DNA of 64,000 nt from Phycisphaerae bacterium (GTDB lineage Bacteria; Planctomycetota; Phycisphaerae; UBA1845; UTPLA1). The stretch spans positions 186,001 to 250,000 of the forward strand of contig JAHBXN010000003.1 of NCBI GenBank assembly GCA_019636475.1, written 5' to 3'. Below, piece by piece: positions 7,543 to 16,671 of this stretch. How positions within the stretch are numbered: the stretch's first letter is position 1; every line of letters starts with the position of its first letter. The notes under the pieces are model-generated. The model did not search any database and was not told the origin of the DNA. It saw nothing but the letters and a program-made list of their open reading frames with translations. Made by a program: the position numbers and the translations under genes.

Positions 7543-8679
7543 ATGAAAGTTGCCGCACCCAAAGCGGTGGTCGCCGGCGAGCGGCGAGTCGCAATTATTC
7601 CTGAAACCTGTTTGAGGCTGAAGAAGGCAGGCCTCGAATTCATCGTCGAGACCGGTGCGGGGGTCGAATCCGGGTTCGCCGATTCCGCCTACGCCGAAGC
7701 GGGCGCGACGATCGCTCCCGATGCGGCGAGCCTCTACGCGACCGCGGAAGTCATTGCCTTTCCCAATGCCCCGACGCCGGAACAGCTCGGCATGATGCGC
7801 CGAGGAACCATCGTGCTGGGGGTGCTGAACCCGCTCACTCATCACGATCTCGTACGACAACTCGCGGAGGCGGGTGTCATTTCGATTGCACTCGACCTCA
7901 TGCCGCGAATCACTCGGGCTCAGAAGATGGACGTCCTGTCCTCCATGAGCACCATCACCGGCTACAAGTCGGTGCTGATGGCGGCTGCCGCCCTACCTCG
8001 CATGTTTCCCCTGCTGATGACCGCGGCTGGAACCCTTACGCCGGCCAAGGTGCTGATTCTCGGAGCGGGCGTCGCTGGATTGCAGGCGATCGCGACAGCC
8101 AAGCGCCTGGGCGCCGTGGTCGAAGCATTCGACGTTCGGCCCGTTGTGAAGGAGCAGGTCGAGAGCCTGGGCGCGAAATTCGTGGAGGTACCGGTCGAAG
8201 CGAAAGACGCGCAGGACGCAGGCGGATACGCGAAAGAAATGTCGGAGGACTACAAGCGCAAGCAGATGGAACTGGTCGCGAAGCACGCGGCCGCCTCCGA
8301 TGTGGTCATTTCGACAGCGCTGATTCCCGGCCGGCGCGCCCCCATCCTGATTACGGCCGAAACGGTTCGCGCGATGCATGCCGGCTCGGTTGTTGTTGAT
8401 CTTGCATCGGAGGCCGGCGGCAATTGTGAATTGACGCGGCATGGCGAAACCGTGAATGAGGGTGGCGTGCTCATCATGGGACCGGCGAATCTGTCTTCGT
8501 CCATTCCCTTCCACGCCAGCCAGATGTTTTCGCGCAATGTCGGGGCGTTTCTTCAGGATCTGACACGCGACGGCGTGGTCACGCTCAATCCCGAAGACGA
8601 ATGCGTAAGCGGCACACTGATCACCAGGGACGGCCAGATCGTCCACCAGCGCGTGAGAGATTCGATGGGCGTCGCGTGA
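7543..8679 (+). CDS. pntAA: NAD(P) transhydrogenase subunit alpha part 1 (domain I)
   Basis: NAD(H)-binding domain of the proton-translocating transhydrogenase, which moves hydride between NADH and NADP+ at the cost of the proton gradient. 378 residues, the size of the split alpha subunit. It opens with the AlaDH/PNT N-terminal fold (GERRVAIIPETCLRLKKAG). The Rossmann dinucleotide loop GAGVAGLQAIATAKRLGA is near residue 172, followed by the typical mobile loop region (SEDYKRKQMELV). AGGGGAG precedes the ATG. First gene of a three-gene operon with pntAB and pntB. Confidence 0.96.
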   Translation: MKVAAPKAVVAGERRVAIIPETCLRLKKAGLEFIVETGAGVESGFADSAYAEAGATIAPDAASLYATAEVIAFPNAPTPEQLGMMRRGTIVLGVLNPLTHHDLVRQLAEAGVISIALDLMPRITRAQKMDVLSSMSTITGYKSVLMAAAALPRMFPLLMTAAGTLTPAKVLILGAGVAGLQAIATAKRLGAVVEAFDVRPVVKEQVESLGAKFVEVPVEAKDAQDAGGYAKEMSEDYKRKQMELVAKHAAASDVVISTALIPGRRAPILITAETVRAMHAGSVVVDLASEAGGNCELTRHGETVNEGGVLIMGPANLSSSIPFHASQMFSRNVGAFLQDLTRDGVVTLNPEDECVSGTLITRDGQIVHQRVRDSMGVA

Positions 8680-8720
8680 TAAGCCAGCCCATCGAGAGTT
8701 CAACGGGGAGCATCCATCCA

Positions 8721-9065
8721 ATGACATCGAACTTGCTTGCAATACTGGCGTCCACCGGCGAATCACTCTCGGCGTCATCGCCCGGCGTGATGTTCGTCGC
8801 GGCCATCACGGTGTTCACCCTTTCGACATTTGTCGGATTTGAGGTCATCACCAAAGTGCCGCCGACACTGCACACGCCGCTGATGTCTGGGTCGAATGCC
8901 ATATCGGGCATCACCATCATCGGCGCGATCCTGGTCGCCGGGCTCAAGCTCAAGTGGTACACGAGCGTATTCGGTGTGCTGGCCATCGCGCTCGCCATGA
9001 TCAACGTCGTCGGCGGTTTTCTTGTGACCCATCGCATGCTCGGCATGTTCAAGCGGAAGGGCTGA
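8721..9065 (+). CDS. pntAB: NAD(P) transhydrogenase subunit alpha part 2 (membrane)
   Basis: 114-residue membrane subunit carrying part of proton-conducting domain II. Three to four hydrophobic helices, with the family's conserved entry (FVGFEVITKVPPTLHTPLMS) and the GSNAISGITIIGA helix. The ATG at 8721 begins MTSNLLAI; the longer frame from 8601 runs back into pntAA and is not used. It lies 41 bases after pntAA and 3 bases before pntB. The split into PntAA/PntAB is common outside enterobacteria. Confidence 0.95.
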   Translation: MTSNLLAILASTGESLSASSPGVMFVAAITVFTLSTFVGFEVITKVPPTLHTPLMSGSNAISGITIIGAILVAGLKLKWYTSVFGVLAIALAMINVVGGFLVTHRMLGMFKRKG

Positions 9066-9068
9066 TAT

Positions 9069-10490
9069 TTGTCCCCGGCAATTTCAAATTTTGCATACCT
9101 CGTCGGCTCAGTGATGTTTATTCTCGCGCTTAAGCGATTGAGCCATCCGCGAACGGCTGTCAGAGGCAACCTCATCGGCGCCCTGGGAATGCTTTTCGCG
9201 ATCATCGTCACCATCAAGATCGCAATCGACGATCCGGACATCGCCGGTACCGGCTACTGGCTGATCGGCATCGGATTATTTGTCGGTTCGGTCATCGGCG
9301 CCTTGTTTGCGATTCGCGTTCCCATGACCGGAATGCCGCAAATGGTCGGCCTGTTGAACGGATTTGGCGGCGGTGCATCCTTTTTTGTCGCGGCCGCGGA
9401 GCTGGTGTCCAAAACGAACGAACCGAATTGGGCGGCGCAGGCCGATATTCGGTTCTTCATGGGGGCCACGTTTGTCGCCGGTCTTATCGGCATGCTGACC
9501 CTTCTGGGCAGTCTCGTCGCCGCAGGGAAGCTCCAGGACATCAAGTGGGTTCCGAATGGCGACATTCTTCCCATGCAGCGCGTCGTCAATGGCCTGACAT
9601 TCTTGCTGTGTGTATTTGCCGTCGTCTTTGCCGTGTACGATCCGACGAAATACTGGCTGTTTGTGCCTCTCACGGTGCTTGCAGCCGCTCTGGGTGTGAT
9701 GGTCACCTGTCCGATCGGCGGAGCGGATATGCCTGTTGTTATCTGCCTCCTGAACTCCTACTCGGGCATGGCGGCTGCCGCGACGGGATTCGTCACGCAG
9801 AACGACGGCCTCATCATCGCCGGCTCGCTAGTTGGTTCCTCGGGCATCATTCTTTGCATGATTATGTGCAAGGCGATGAACCGATCACTCACGAACGTGC
9901 TTTTCGGCAAGCTCGGAACATCGCAGTCCGCGGGCAAAGGTGATGATATTTATGCCGGCAAGATCAAGGCGGCGTCGGCTGAAGAGATCGCAATGCTCTT
10001 CGATTCGGCACGGCGCGTCGTCATTGTTCCGGGCTACGGGCTTGCGGTCTCTCAAGCACAACATGCCGTACGGGATCTTGCAGGCACACTCGAAGCCAAG
10101 GGCGTCGAAGTCGAATATGGCATCCATCCGGTGGCCGGTCGGATGCCGGGCCACATGAACGTGCTCCTGGCAGAGGCCAACATTCCATACGAGAAAGTTC
10201 GCGAAATGGACGACATCAACTCGACCTTCGAGCAGACTGATGTTGCCATCGTCATCGGCGCGAACGACGTCGTAAATCCGGCGGCCAGAACGGACCCCAA
10301 GTCTCCGATCGCGGGCATGCCTATTCTGGATGTGGACAAGGCCCGCACGGTGGTCGTGGTCAAACGAAGCCTCAGCCCAGGATTCGCCGGAATTCCAAAC
10401 CCACTCTTTGCCGCGGACAACACGTTGATGTATTTCGCCGACGGCAAGAAAGCGATTCTTGACCTCGTCGCGGCGATCAAGGCCGGCTGA
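9069..10490 (+). CDS. pntB: NAD(P) transhydrogenase subunit beta
   Basis: 473 residues: an N-terminal membrane domain II of about eight helices (with MTGMPQMVGLLNGFGGGAS and CLLNSYSGMAAAATGFV), then the soluble NADP(H)-binding domain III from about residue 300 (VVIVPGYGLAVSQAQHAVRD; IHPVAGRMPGHMNVLLAEA; VVVVKRSLSPGFAGI). The start is a TTG at 9069, since no ATG is available before the first helix. It completes the operon. The enzyme is expected to supply NADPH. Confidence 0.96.
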   Translation: MSPAISNFAYLVGSVMFILALKRLSHPRTAVRGNLIGALGMLFAIIVTIKIAIDDPDIAGTGYWLIGIGLFVGSVIGALFAIRVPMTGMPQMVGLLNGFGGGASFFVAAAELVSKTNEPNWAAQADIRFFMGATFVAGLIGMLTLLGSLVAAGKLQDIKWVPNGDILPMQRVVNGLTFLLCVFAVVFAVYDPTKYWLFVPLTVLAAALGVMVTCPIGGADMPVVICLLNSYSGMAAAATGFVTQNDGLIIAGSLVGSSGIILCMIMCKAMNRSLTNVLFGKLGTSQSAGKGDDIYAGKIKAASAEEIAMLFDSARRVVIVPGYGLAVSQAQHAVRDLAGTLEAKGVEVEYGIHPVAGRMPGHMNVLLAEANIPYEKVREMDDINSTFEQTDVAIVIGANDVVNPAARTDPKSPIAGMPILDVDKARTVVVVKRSLSPGFAGIPNPLFAADNTLMYFADGKKAILDLVAAIKAG

Positions 10491-10751
10491 GTCGTTTGGC
10501 GCGATTTCAGGATGCAAGATCTCCCGAGGAGGTTCCATCCGCTTCAACTGGTGTGGAGCCACCACTGGTTGCGGATTTTCCGTCAATCGCACCCCTATGA
10601 TTTTCAGGATGGCACGACAATTGCTGCGCATCAATTCGGGACTTCGGCGTGAATCCGGTTTGGCGCGAGGGTCCTTTGACGGTGTTCAGTCAAAGCCGCG
10701 CGAGATAGCCGGTCGATCGCAGATTTGTTCTGCCGATGGATGAGGTGCATC

Positions 10752-10943
10752 ATGATCCTTGAATTGAACGATCACGAACGGCAAATCCTCACAACTTTGA
10801 TCGCTTCGGAACTCCATGAGTTGCCTACCGAAATTCGTCATACCGACGAGCGCGACTATCGCGAGATGCTGAAGGACCGCAAGTCTGTGCTCCAATCGAT
10901 CCAGCAACGACTCGGAGTGACCGCAGACCAGGCTACCGCCTGA
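10752..10943 (+). CDS. Small conserved cytoplasmic protein
   Basis: 63 residues, MILELNDHERQILTTLIASE at the start, then ELHELPTEIRHTDERDYREM and a helical Leu/Arg-rich end. Small proteins of this pattern (helical, with a conserved IRHTD or equivalent segment) are common in diverse bacteria but uncharacterised as far as I know. GAGG lies five bases before the ATG at 10752. It is probably transcribed alone: pntB ends 260 bases upstream, and aspS begins 270 bases downstream. Those two gaps show nothing else I can support. Confidence 0.7.
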   Translation: MILELNDHERQILTTLIASELHELPTEIRHTDERDYREMLKDRKSVLQSIQQRLGVTADQATA

Positions 10944-11210
10944 CGCACGATTGCATGCGTCCGCAACGGCGGCTACAAGCCATCAGATGATCCTGGCCTT
11001 GTGCGCCAGTCGGTGACTGCGATGGGTACCCCTCCTTAGACTGAAGCGCGTGATCGCCGCAGCCCATCATCCAACCCTTCTGCTATTCCGGCCTCGCTGG
11101 CATCGTCGGTTCCAGGTGCGTATCATCCCGCTCCGTAATGTCGTGCCGTCAAACAACCGATAAGATCGGCTGGTAACCTGGACTACACCCTCCATCGGAG
11201 ACTTTGAACC

Positions 11211-13025
11211 GTGTCCCTCCCGTACAACAAACGCACAAACGACTGCGGCTCGCTCAGAGCCGAAGACATCGGCAAGGCGGTCATACTCTCCGGCTGGGTT
11301 GACAATTTCCGCGACCTCGGCGGGATGGTGTTCATTGATCTTCGGGACCGTGGCGGCATCACCCAGTTGCGGTTCGATCCTAATACCGACCCGGTCGCGC
11401 ACGGCGTGGCCAGAACGCTGCGCAGCGAGTACGTCATCTGCATCCGCGGTGAAGTGGTGAGCCGTGGCGACAAGATCAATCCGAAACTGCCGACCGGGGA
11501 GATCGAGATCGTCGTTCACGAGATCGATCTTCTTTCAAAGAGCGAAACGCCTCCGTTTGAAATCTCCGACGAAACCGAAACAAACGAGGATCTGCGGCTG
11601 AAGCACCGGGTGCTGGATATTCGCCGTCCGCGGATGAAAAACGCGCTGATGCTTCGCCATCAGATCACGCGGACGATTCGCGAGTATTTTGACCGACATG
11701 GATTTCTCGACATTGAGACGCCCATTCTGACGAAGTCGACGCCGGAAGGCGCCCGCGACTATCTCGTGCCGTCCCGCATTCACCACGGCTGCTTCTTCGC
11801 GTTGCCTCAATCACCACAGATATTCAAACAATTGCTGATGATCGGCGGACTTGACCGGTACATGCAGGTGGCTCGATGTTTTCGCGATGAAGACCTGCGT
11901 GCGGACCGACAGCCAGAGTTCACCCAGATCGACATTGAGATGGCATTTGTTCAGGCCGAAGACGTCATGCACCATGTGGAGCACTGCATCGCCGAAGTGG
12001 CCAAAGTCGCGCGAGGGCTCGATGTGCCGCTGCCGATGCCTCGCATCAGCTACGCCGAGGCGATGCTTAAATATGGCAAGGACGCGCCCGACATGCGGTA
12101 TGAAATGGTCATCAAGGACATCACCGAGATTGCCGGACGCGTGGATTTCGGCGTCTTCAAGGATGCGATCGCCAAGGGTGGCGTCGTTCGGTGCATCGTC
12201 GTCGATGGCGGCGGCGACATGACCCGCAAGGAGATTGACGGTCTTGTCGAGGAGATCAAGGGAATCGGCGCAGGCGGGCTGCCGCTGGTCAAGCTGGCGG
12301 AGGAAGGCGGCAAGATCGTCTTCCAGACGGGCATCTCGAAGTTCTTTACTGAGCCGTCGATTGTGGCGGCGGTTTGTGAGCAAATTGGCGCGAAGGCCGG
12401 CGACCTGGTGTTCTTTTCAGCGGATCATGCCGACAACGTGTGCAAGTATCTGGGATGGCTTCGAGCCACCGTGGCAGAGCGTCGCGGCCTGATTCCAAAA
12501 GACAAATGGGCATTCTGCTGGGTGGTCGACTTCCCCGCCTTCGGTTTTGACGCCGAAACGAAATCGGTTTTCCCGATGCATCACCCGTTTACAAGTCCGA
12601 AGGACGAAGACCTTCATCTGCTTCGGCTCGGCACGGGCGAGATCCCGCCGAAGGAGGATCTGCTTCAGATTCGCGCCAAGGCGTATGACGTCGTGCTGAA
12701 TGGAATTGAACTTGGCGGCGGGTCAATCAGAATTCACCGAAATGATGTGCAGTCGAAGATTTTTCAATTGCTCGGGCTGACGCCAGAGGATGCCAAGAAG
12801 AAGTTTGCGTTCCTGCTGGACGCGCTTCGATTCGGCGCGCCGCCCCACGGCGGCCTGGCGCTGGGGCTGGACCGTATCGTCATGCTCTTCGGCGGCTACG
12901 CTTCGATTCGCGATGTGATCGCGTTTCCGAAGAACGCCCGGGCGACCTGCCCCCTGTCGGATGCGCCCGGTGAAGTGGCGGCGGAACAACTCCGCGAACT
13001 CGGTATCTCAATTGTCGGAAATTAG
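11211..13025 (+). CDS. aspS: Aspartyl-tRNA synthetase
   Basis: Class II aminoacyl-tRNA synthetase, 604 residues, the bacterial long form. N-terminal OB-fold anticodon domain (GWVDNFRDLGGMVFIDLRDR). Class II motif 1 is around ETPILTKSTPEGARDYLVPS, motif 2 is CFRDEDLRADRQPEFTQID, and motif 3 is GLALGLDRIVMLFGG. The GAD insertion domain sits between motifs 2 and 3. The GTG at 11211 is the start. It charges tRNA-Asp; whether it also mischarges tRNA-Asn cannot be decided here. Confidence 0.97.
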   Translation: MSLPYNKRTNDCGSLRAEDIGKAVILSGWVDNFRDLGGMVFIDLRDRGGITQLRFDPNTDPVAHGVARTLRSEYVICIRGEVVSRGDKINPKLPTGEIEIVVHEIDLLSKSETPPFEISDETETNEDLRLKHRVLDIRRPRMKNALMLRHQITRTIREYFDRHGFLDIETPILTKSTPEGARDYLVPSRIHHGCFFALPQSPQIFKQLLMIGGLDRYMQVARCFRDEDLRADRQPEFTQIDIEMAFVQAEDVMHHVEHCIAEVAKVARGLDVPLPMPRISYAEAMLKYGKDAPDMRYEMVIKDITEIAGRVDFGVFKDAIAKGGVVRCIVVDGGGDMTRKEIDGLVEEIKGIGAGGLPLVKLAEEGGKIVFQTGISKFFTEPSIVAAVCEQIGAKAGDLVFFSADHADNVCKYLGWLRATVAERRGLIPKDKWAFCWVVDFPAFGFDAETKSVFPMHHPFTSPKDEDLHLLRLGTGEIPPKEDLLQIRAKAYDVVLNGIELGGGSIRIHRNDVQSKIFQLLGLTPEDAKKKFAFLLDALRFGAPPHGGLALGLDRIVMLFGGYASIRDVIAFPKNARATCPLSDAPGEVAAEQLRELGISIVGN

Positions 13026-13029
13026 CGAT

Positions 13030-13137
13030 TTAGTCGGCGGCGCGTGTCTTCGGCACGAATCGGCGAATTCCAAACGGGTCATCGAAGGCTAGCCTGAAGC
13101 CGACCCATTCACACAGACGATAAAACGGCGTTGTCAT
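13030..13137 (-). CDS. Possible 35-residue protein convergent with aspS
   Basis: A short open frame with GAGGA seven bases before its ATG at 13137, ending five bases after the aspS stop. The peptide (MTTPFYRLCEWVGFRLAFDD..., basic end) has no signal or membrane segment. Only the good ribosome-binding site and the compact fit argue for it. Confidence 0.25.
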   Translation of the reverse strand: MTTPFYRLCEWVGFRLAFDDPFGIRRFVPKTRAAD

Positions 13138-13254
13138 GGGTGAATCCTCGCCCCGAGCAGCCGCGTCCTGGTATAATTGCGCGCAAGGGCGGGACAAACG
13201 GGCCTCGAAAAGCAAATCGAATCATGGATTGCCCGACTGAAACGGAGCAGTGTC

Positions 13255-16200
13255 ATGCGAGCGACCGGCAAGAGTTGCACACTTTACTCCTCAATGGGTG
13301 CGATGCTTGTGTTTTCAATCGTTTCGGGCCATGCCCGCGCGGACACCGGAAATCTGCAACTGTTTCATCACGAGGCCGGCAATGGCTCGAAAATTGGGTT
13401 CGCATCGACCGAACTGGGCGAATGGACGGCGGGTTCTGACCTCGCCGAGGCTTCTCGCATTGTCCGGGTTGACGATGCCGCAATCTCGGCACTTCGATCG
13501 GGCAAAGCCACTTCCGTTCTTCTGGCGCTGACCGATGACATTCGCGCCACCGGTACGGTGGATCGCTTCTTCGAAGCGCCGGAGGGAGACTTCTGTGCGG
13601 CAGGCCGCATCGACGGTGATTCCGCCAGTTGGGTGATTCTTGTGTTGCACGACGGCGTGCTGGCCGGATCCGTGGGCTCGCCAGGAATCGGAATCCATGA
13701 AATCAAGCCACTGCGTCCGGGGTGGGTAGCGATACGAAAAGTCGATCAGGATTCGCAACGTGGCCGCGCGTGCGCTGCGACGAACCTGCCTGCCGAATCG
13801 CCTGGAACCGCGCGCGGCGCCAGCTCCATCTGCCCATTGCAAGGCTCGCCGCTCGCCGGATTCGTCGCCGACGATGGATCGACGATTGACATCATGTTTG
13901 TCTACACGGCCGGCGCGCTGGCCTCGGCAGGGTCGCAGACGAACCTGATCGCGGAAATCAGCGCTGCGGTGACCTACGCCAACAATGCCTATGTAAACAG
14001 CGGAATCGGTACGGAGCTACGCCTGGTACATGTCGCTCCTGTTTCGTATGAGGAAGAGGTCAATGCCGTCACAAATTTGAATCGGCTTGTTGAGATGTCC
14101 GACGGATTTTTGGATTCGGTTCACGCTGATCGGGATGTCCACGGAGCCGATCTAGTGTGCCTGGTCGTGAACAACACAATGGACTCCGGCGGTGTGGCCT
14201 ATCAGTTATACGAATTCAGCCCGATCGACGATGGTCGATACGGATTCAGCGTCGTCCGTGAAGACAACCTGCTCTTCGAGACACTTGCACACGAAGTCGG
14301 CCACAACTTCGGATGCCAGCACGACCGGTGTAATCCGCAAGGCACACCGTTCTTCGAATTCGGCTACGGCTATCGGCAGCCCTGCCCCGGGCCGCCGCCC
14401 ACGCCCTGTTCCACCCCATGGCCTTGCGTGCCAAGCAAAGACATCATGAGCTATCCACCGGGAATGACCGTTCCCTACTTTTCGACGCCGAGTGTTCTTG
14501 TCGGTGGACTTCCCATCGGGGGTACTGATGAACTCGGCGGATGGTGTGACAACGCTGAGGCACACAATGGAACGGCTTTCACCGTTGCAAACTTTCGACC
14601 GAGCACGGTCACTCCGACGCCCCCGTCGCGTCTGTATGTCAATCAGGCTGCCGCAGGAACCGGAGACGGCACGACATGGAACAACGCCATAACGGACCTG
14701 CAGGATGCAATCGGACTGGCGGCGCGAGCCCGGGGTGCCGTGACTGAAATCTGGGTGGCTGAAGGAGTCTATCGACCTGATCGCGGCAGCGGAGATCGAT
14801 ACGCGACATTTCGGGCAATCAACGGCGTCGCCATCTATGGCGGGTTCGGCGGTGGAGAATTGACGCTTGAAGAACGAGACACCGCGGCACATCCAACGAT
14901 CATGAGCGGAGACATCGGTTCTGAGTTTGACATCGAGGACAATAGCTATCACGTTTTGATCGCCAGCGACCGCGACCAAACGGCCGTGATCGACGGCTTC
15001 TCGATCGTCGGAGGAAACGCCGACGGGCCGTACTGGCCGTTGAATGCCGGCGGCGGGCTGCTGAGTCAATGCAGCGCGATGGTGGTTCGAGACTGTCGCA
15101 TTACCGAAAACTTCAGCAGCCTGATCGGAGGCGGCGTTTATACCGAGGAATCGACTGAATTGTTCGAAGATTGCGTGATCTCGACCAATATTTCTCAGAA
15201 TGGTGGCGGCGTGGAGACCAGCTCGAGCTCGCCGAGTTTTCGCAATACCGAATTTCACGCCAATCTGGCGGAGTTCGTCGGCGGCGGCGCCAATTGCAAC
15301 GGCGGCGCGCCGATATTCGAATCCTGCCGGTTCCTGGATAATGCCACGCTGTCGCAGTTCGGATTCTTTGGCGCAATCCGATCCACCAGCGGGGCAGATC
15401 CGTTGGTGACGGACTGCGTCTTTATGGGAAATTCGGCCTATGCCGTGGCTGCCGTCGGCGTCGATTACGGCGGACACATTGTCATCCTGGATTCGGAATT
15501 CACTCAGAACTTCGCCGACTTCTCCGGTTCGATTGAGCTGTTCGAGGAATCCGCGGTAATCTCGCGATGCAAGTTTGTCGCCAACCATGCCGGAGCCGAG
15601 GAGGGTTCTGGCCACGGTGGCGCAATCACACTTATCAACGGCGCATCGGCCGAACTGACTGACTGTGAGTTCGTCGGCAATTCCGCCGACTTTGGCGGCG
15701 GCGCGATCGCCTGTTTCAACAGCGATCTGGCGACCGAGCGATGTGTATTTGTCGGAAACGAAGCATGGTACGGCGGAGCGATCTGGAGTGATCTGGGTGC
15801 AACTCGGAACACCAACGCGCGAATGCATGGCAATCATGCGACCTACGGCGGCGGCGCCGTTCACGCAAGCGGTGGCGGAACCCACGACTTCGTCAATTGC
15901 ATCCTAACCGGGAACCAGGCACCGGCCGGCTGGGGTGGCGCATTTTTCAATTACTCGGGAGCCAATGTTCTGATCGATCACTGCACGATCGCATCCAACA
16001 GTGCTCCGACCGGAGAAGGCGGCGGTGTTCACAGCGATGGAAATACGACACGCCTGACGCACTCGATCGTCTGGGGTAACACGGCATTCGGCGGAATGAA
16101 TCAGAGTGCGCAGGTGGCTGGTTTCGGTGACCCAATCTACCTGATCGACTATTGCGATATCCAGAACTGGGATGGCTCGCTCGGCGGATTCGGCAACTTC

Positions 16201-16593
16201 GGGCTGAATCCTTTTATGACGGACGTTGATGGCGCTGACAATATCATCGGCACCCCGGATGACGACGTTCGGCTGCTACCCGGATCGCCCTGTATTGATG
16301 CAGGCGATGTGTCGTATGTTGCGCCGGACACCGGCATGTTCGACATCGATGGGGAACCGCGCATCATGGGTTGTCGCGTCGATATCGGAGCCGATGAGTT
16401 CACTGGAGGAGAGCGAAATTCGGGAGATATGAACGCCGACGCTGTTGTTAATCTGTCAGATATTCCGCTGTTTGTGGGCGTCCTTTTGAACGGAGGCACA
16501 CCAACTGAAGCCTGTATTGCGGACATGAACAACAACGGGACGGTCAACGGCGCGGACATCGAGCTTTTCGTATTCGCGTTGCTGTCCCCTTGA
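13255..16593 (+). CDS. Secreted metzincin protease with beta-helix and dockerin-type C-terminus
   Basis: 1112-residue exported protein. A signal peptide (YSSMGAMLVFSIVSGHARA) is followed by a beta-rich propeptide-like region. A reprolysin-type protease domain has zinc motif HEVGHNFGCQHD (346-357) and a Met-turn DIMSYPP. From about residue 455 to 1030 there are repeated Gly-rich right-handed beta-helix coils (GGGV, GGGA, NSA..YGGG units; pectate-lyase-like fold). The last 60 residues hold two dockerin type I loops (DMNADAVVNLSD and DMNNNGTVNGAD). GGAG lies eight bases before the ATG at 13255. No cohesin is visible here, so the dockerin probably serves secretion or sorting. Substrate unknown. 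Confidence 0.85.
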   Translation: MRATGKSCTLYSSMGAMLVFSIVSGHARADTGNLQLFHHEAGNGSKIGFASTELGEWTAGSDLAEASRIVRVDDAAISALRSGKATSVLLALTDDIRATGTVDRFFEAPEGDFCAAGRIDGDSASWVILVLHDGVLAGSVGSPGIGIHEIKPLRPGWVAIRKVDQDSQRGRACAATNLPAESPGTARGASSICPLQGSPLAGFVADDGSTIDIMFVYTAGALASAGSQTNLIAEISAAVTYANNAYVNSGIGTELRLVHVAPVSYEEEVNAVTNLNRLVEMSDGFLDSVHADRDVHGADLVCLVVNNTMDSGGVAYQLYEFSPIDDGRYGFSVVREDNLLFETLAHEVGHNFGCQHDRCNPQGTPFFEFGYGYRQPCPGPPPTPCSTPWPCVPSKDIMSYPPGMTVPYFSTPSVLVGGLPIGGTDELGGWCDNAEAHNGTAFTVANFRPSTVTPTPPSRLYVNQAAAGTGDGTTWNNAITDLQDAIGLAARARGAVTEIWVAEGVYRPDRGSGDRYATFRAINGVAIYGGFGGGELTLEERDTAAHPTIMSGDIGSEFDIEDNSYHVLIASDRDQTAVIDGFSIVGGNADGPYWPLNAGGGLLSQCSAMVVRDCRITENFSSLIGGGVYTEESTELFEDCVISTNISQNGGGVETSSSSPSFRNTEFHANLAEFVGGGANCNGGAPIFESCRFLDNATLSQFGFFGAIRSTSGADPLVTDCVFMGNSAYAVAAVGVDYGGHIVILDSEFTQNFADFSGSIELFEESAVISRCKFVANHAGAEEGSGHGGAITLINGASAELTDCEFVGNSADFGGGAIACFNSDLATERCVFVGNEAWYGGAIWSDLGATRNTNARMHGNHATYGGGAVHASGGGTHDFVNCILTGNQAPAGWGGAFFNYSGANVLIDHCTIASNSAPTGEGGGVHSDGNTTRLTHSIVWGNTAFGGMNQSAQVAGFGDPIYLIDYCDIQNWDGSLGGFGNFGLNPFMTDVDGADNIIGTPDDDVRLLPGSPCIDAGDVSYVAPDTGMFDIDGEPRIMGCRVDIGADEFTGGERNSGDMNADAVVNLSDIPLFVGVLLNGGTPTEACIADMNNNGTVNGADIELFVFALLSP

Positions 16594-16671
16594 GCCTGGC
16601 GAGACACAGGGGTGAACATTCCCGGCGGATCCTTCATCGACGCCCATGCACCGTTCAGATAACGTCATAAT

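Noticed and set aside
14206-15885. 559-residue open frame antisense to the metalloprotease/beta-helix gene
   Set aside because: It lies wholly inside a gene with clear domains on the other strand and has no homology signal; GC-rich coding DNA often leaves such frames open.
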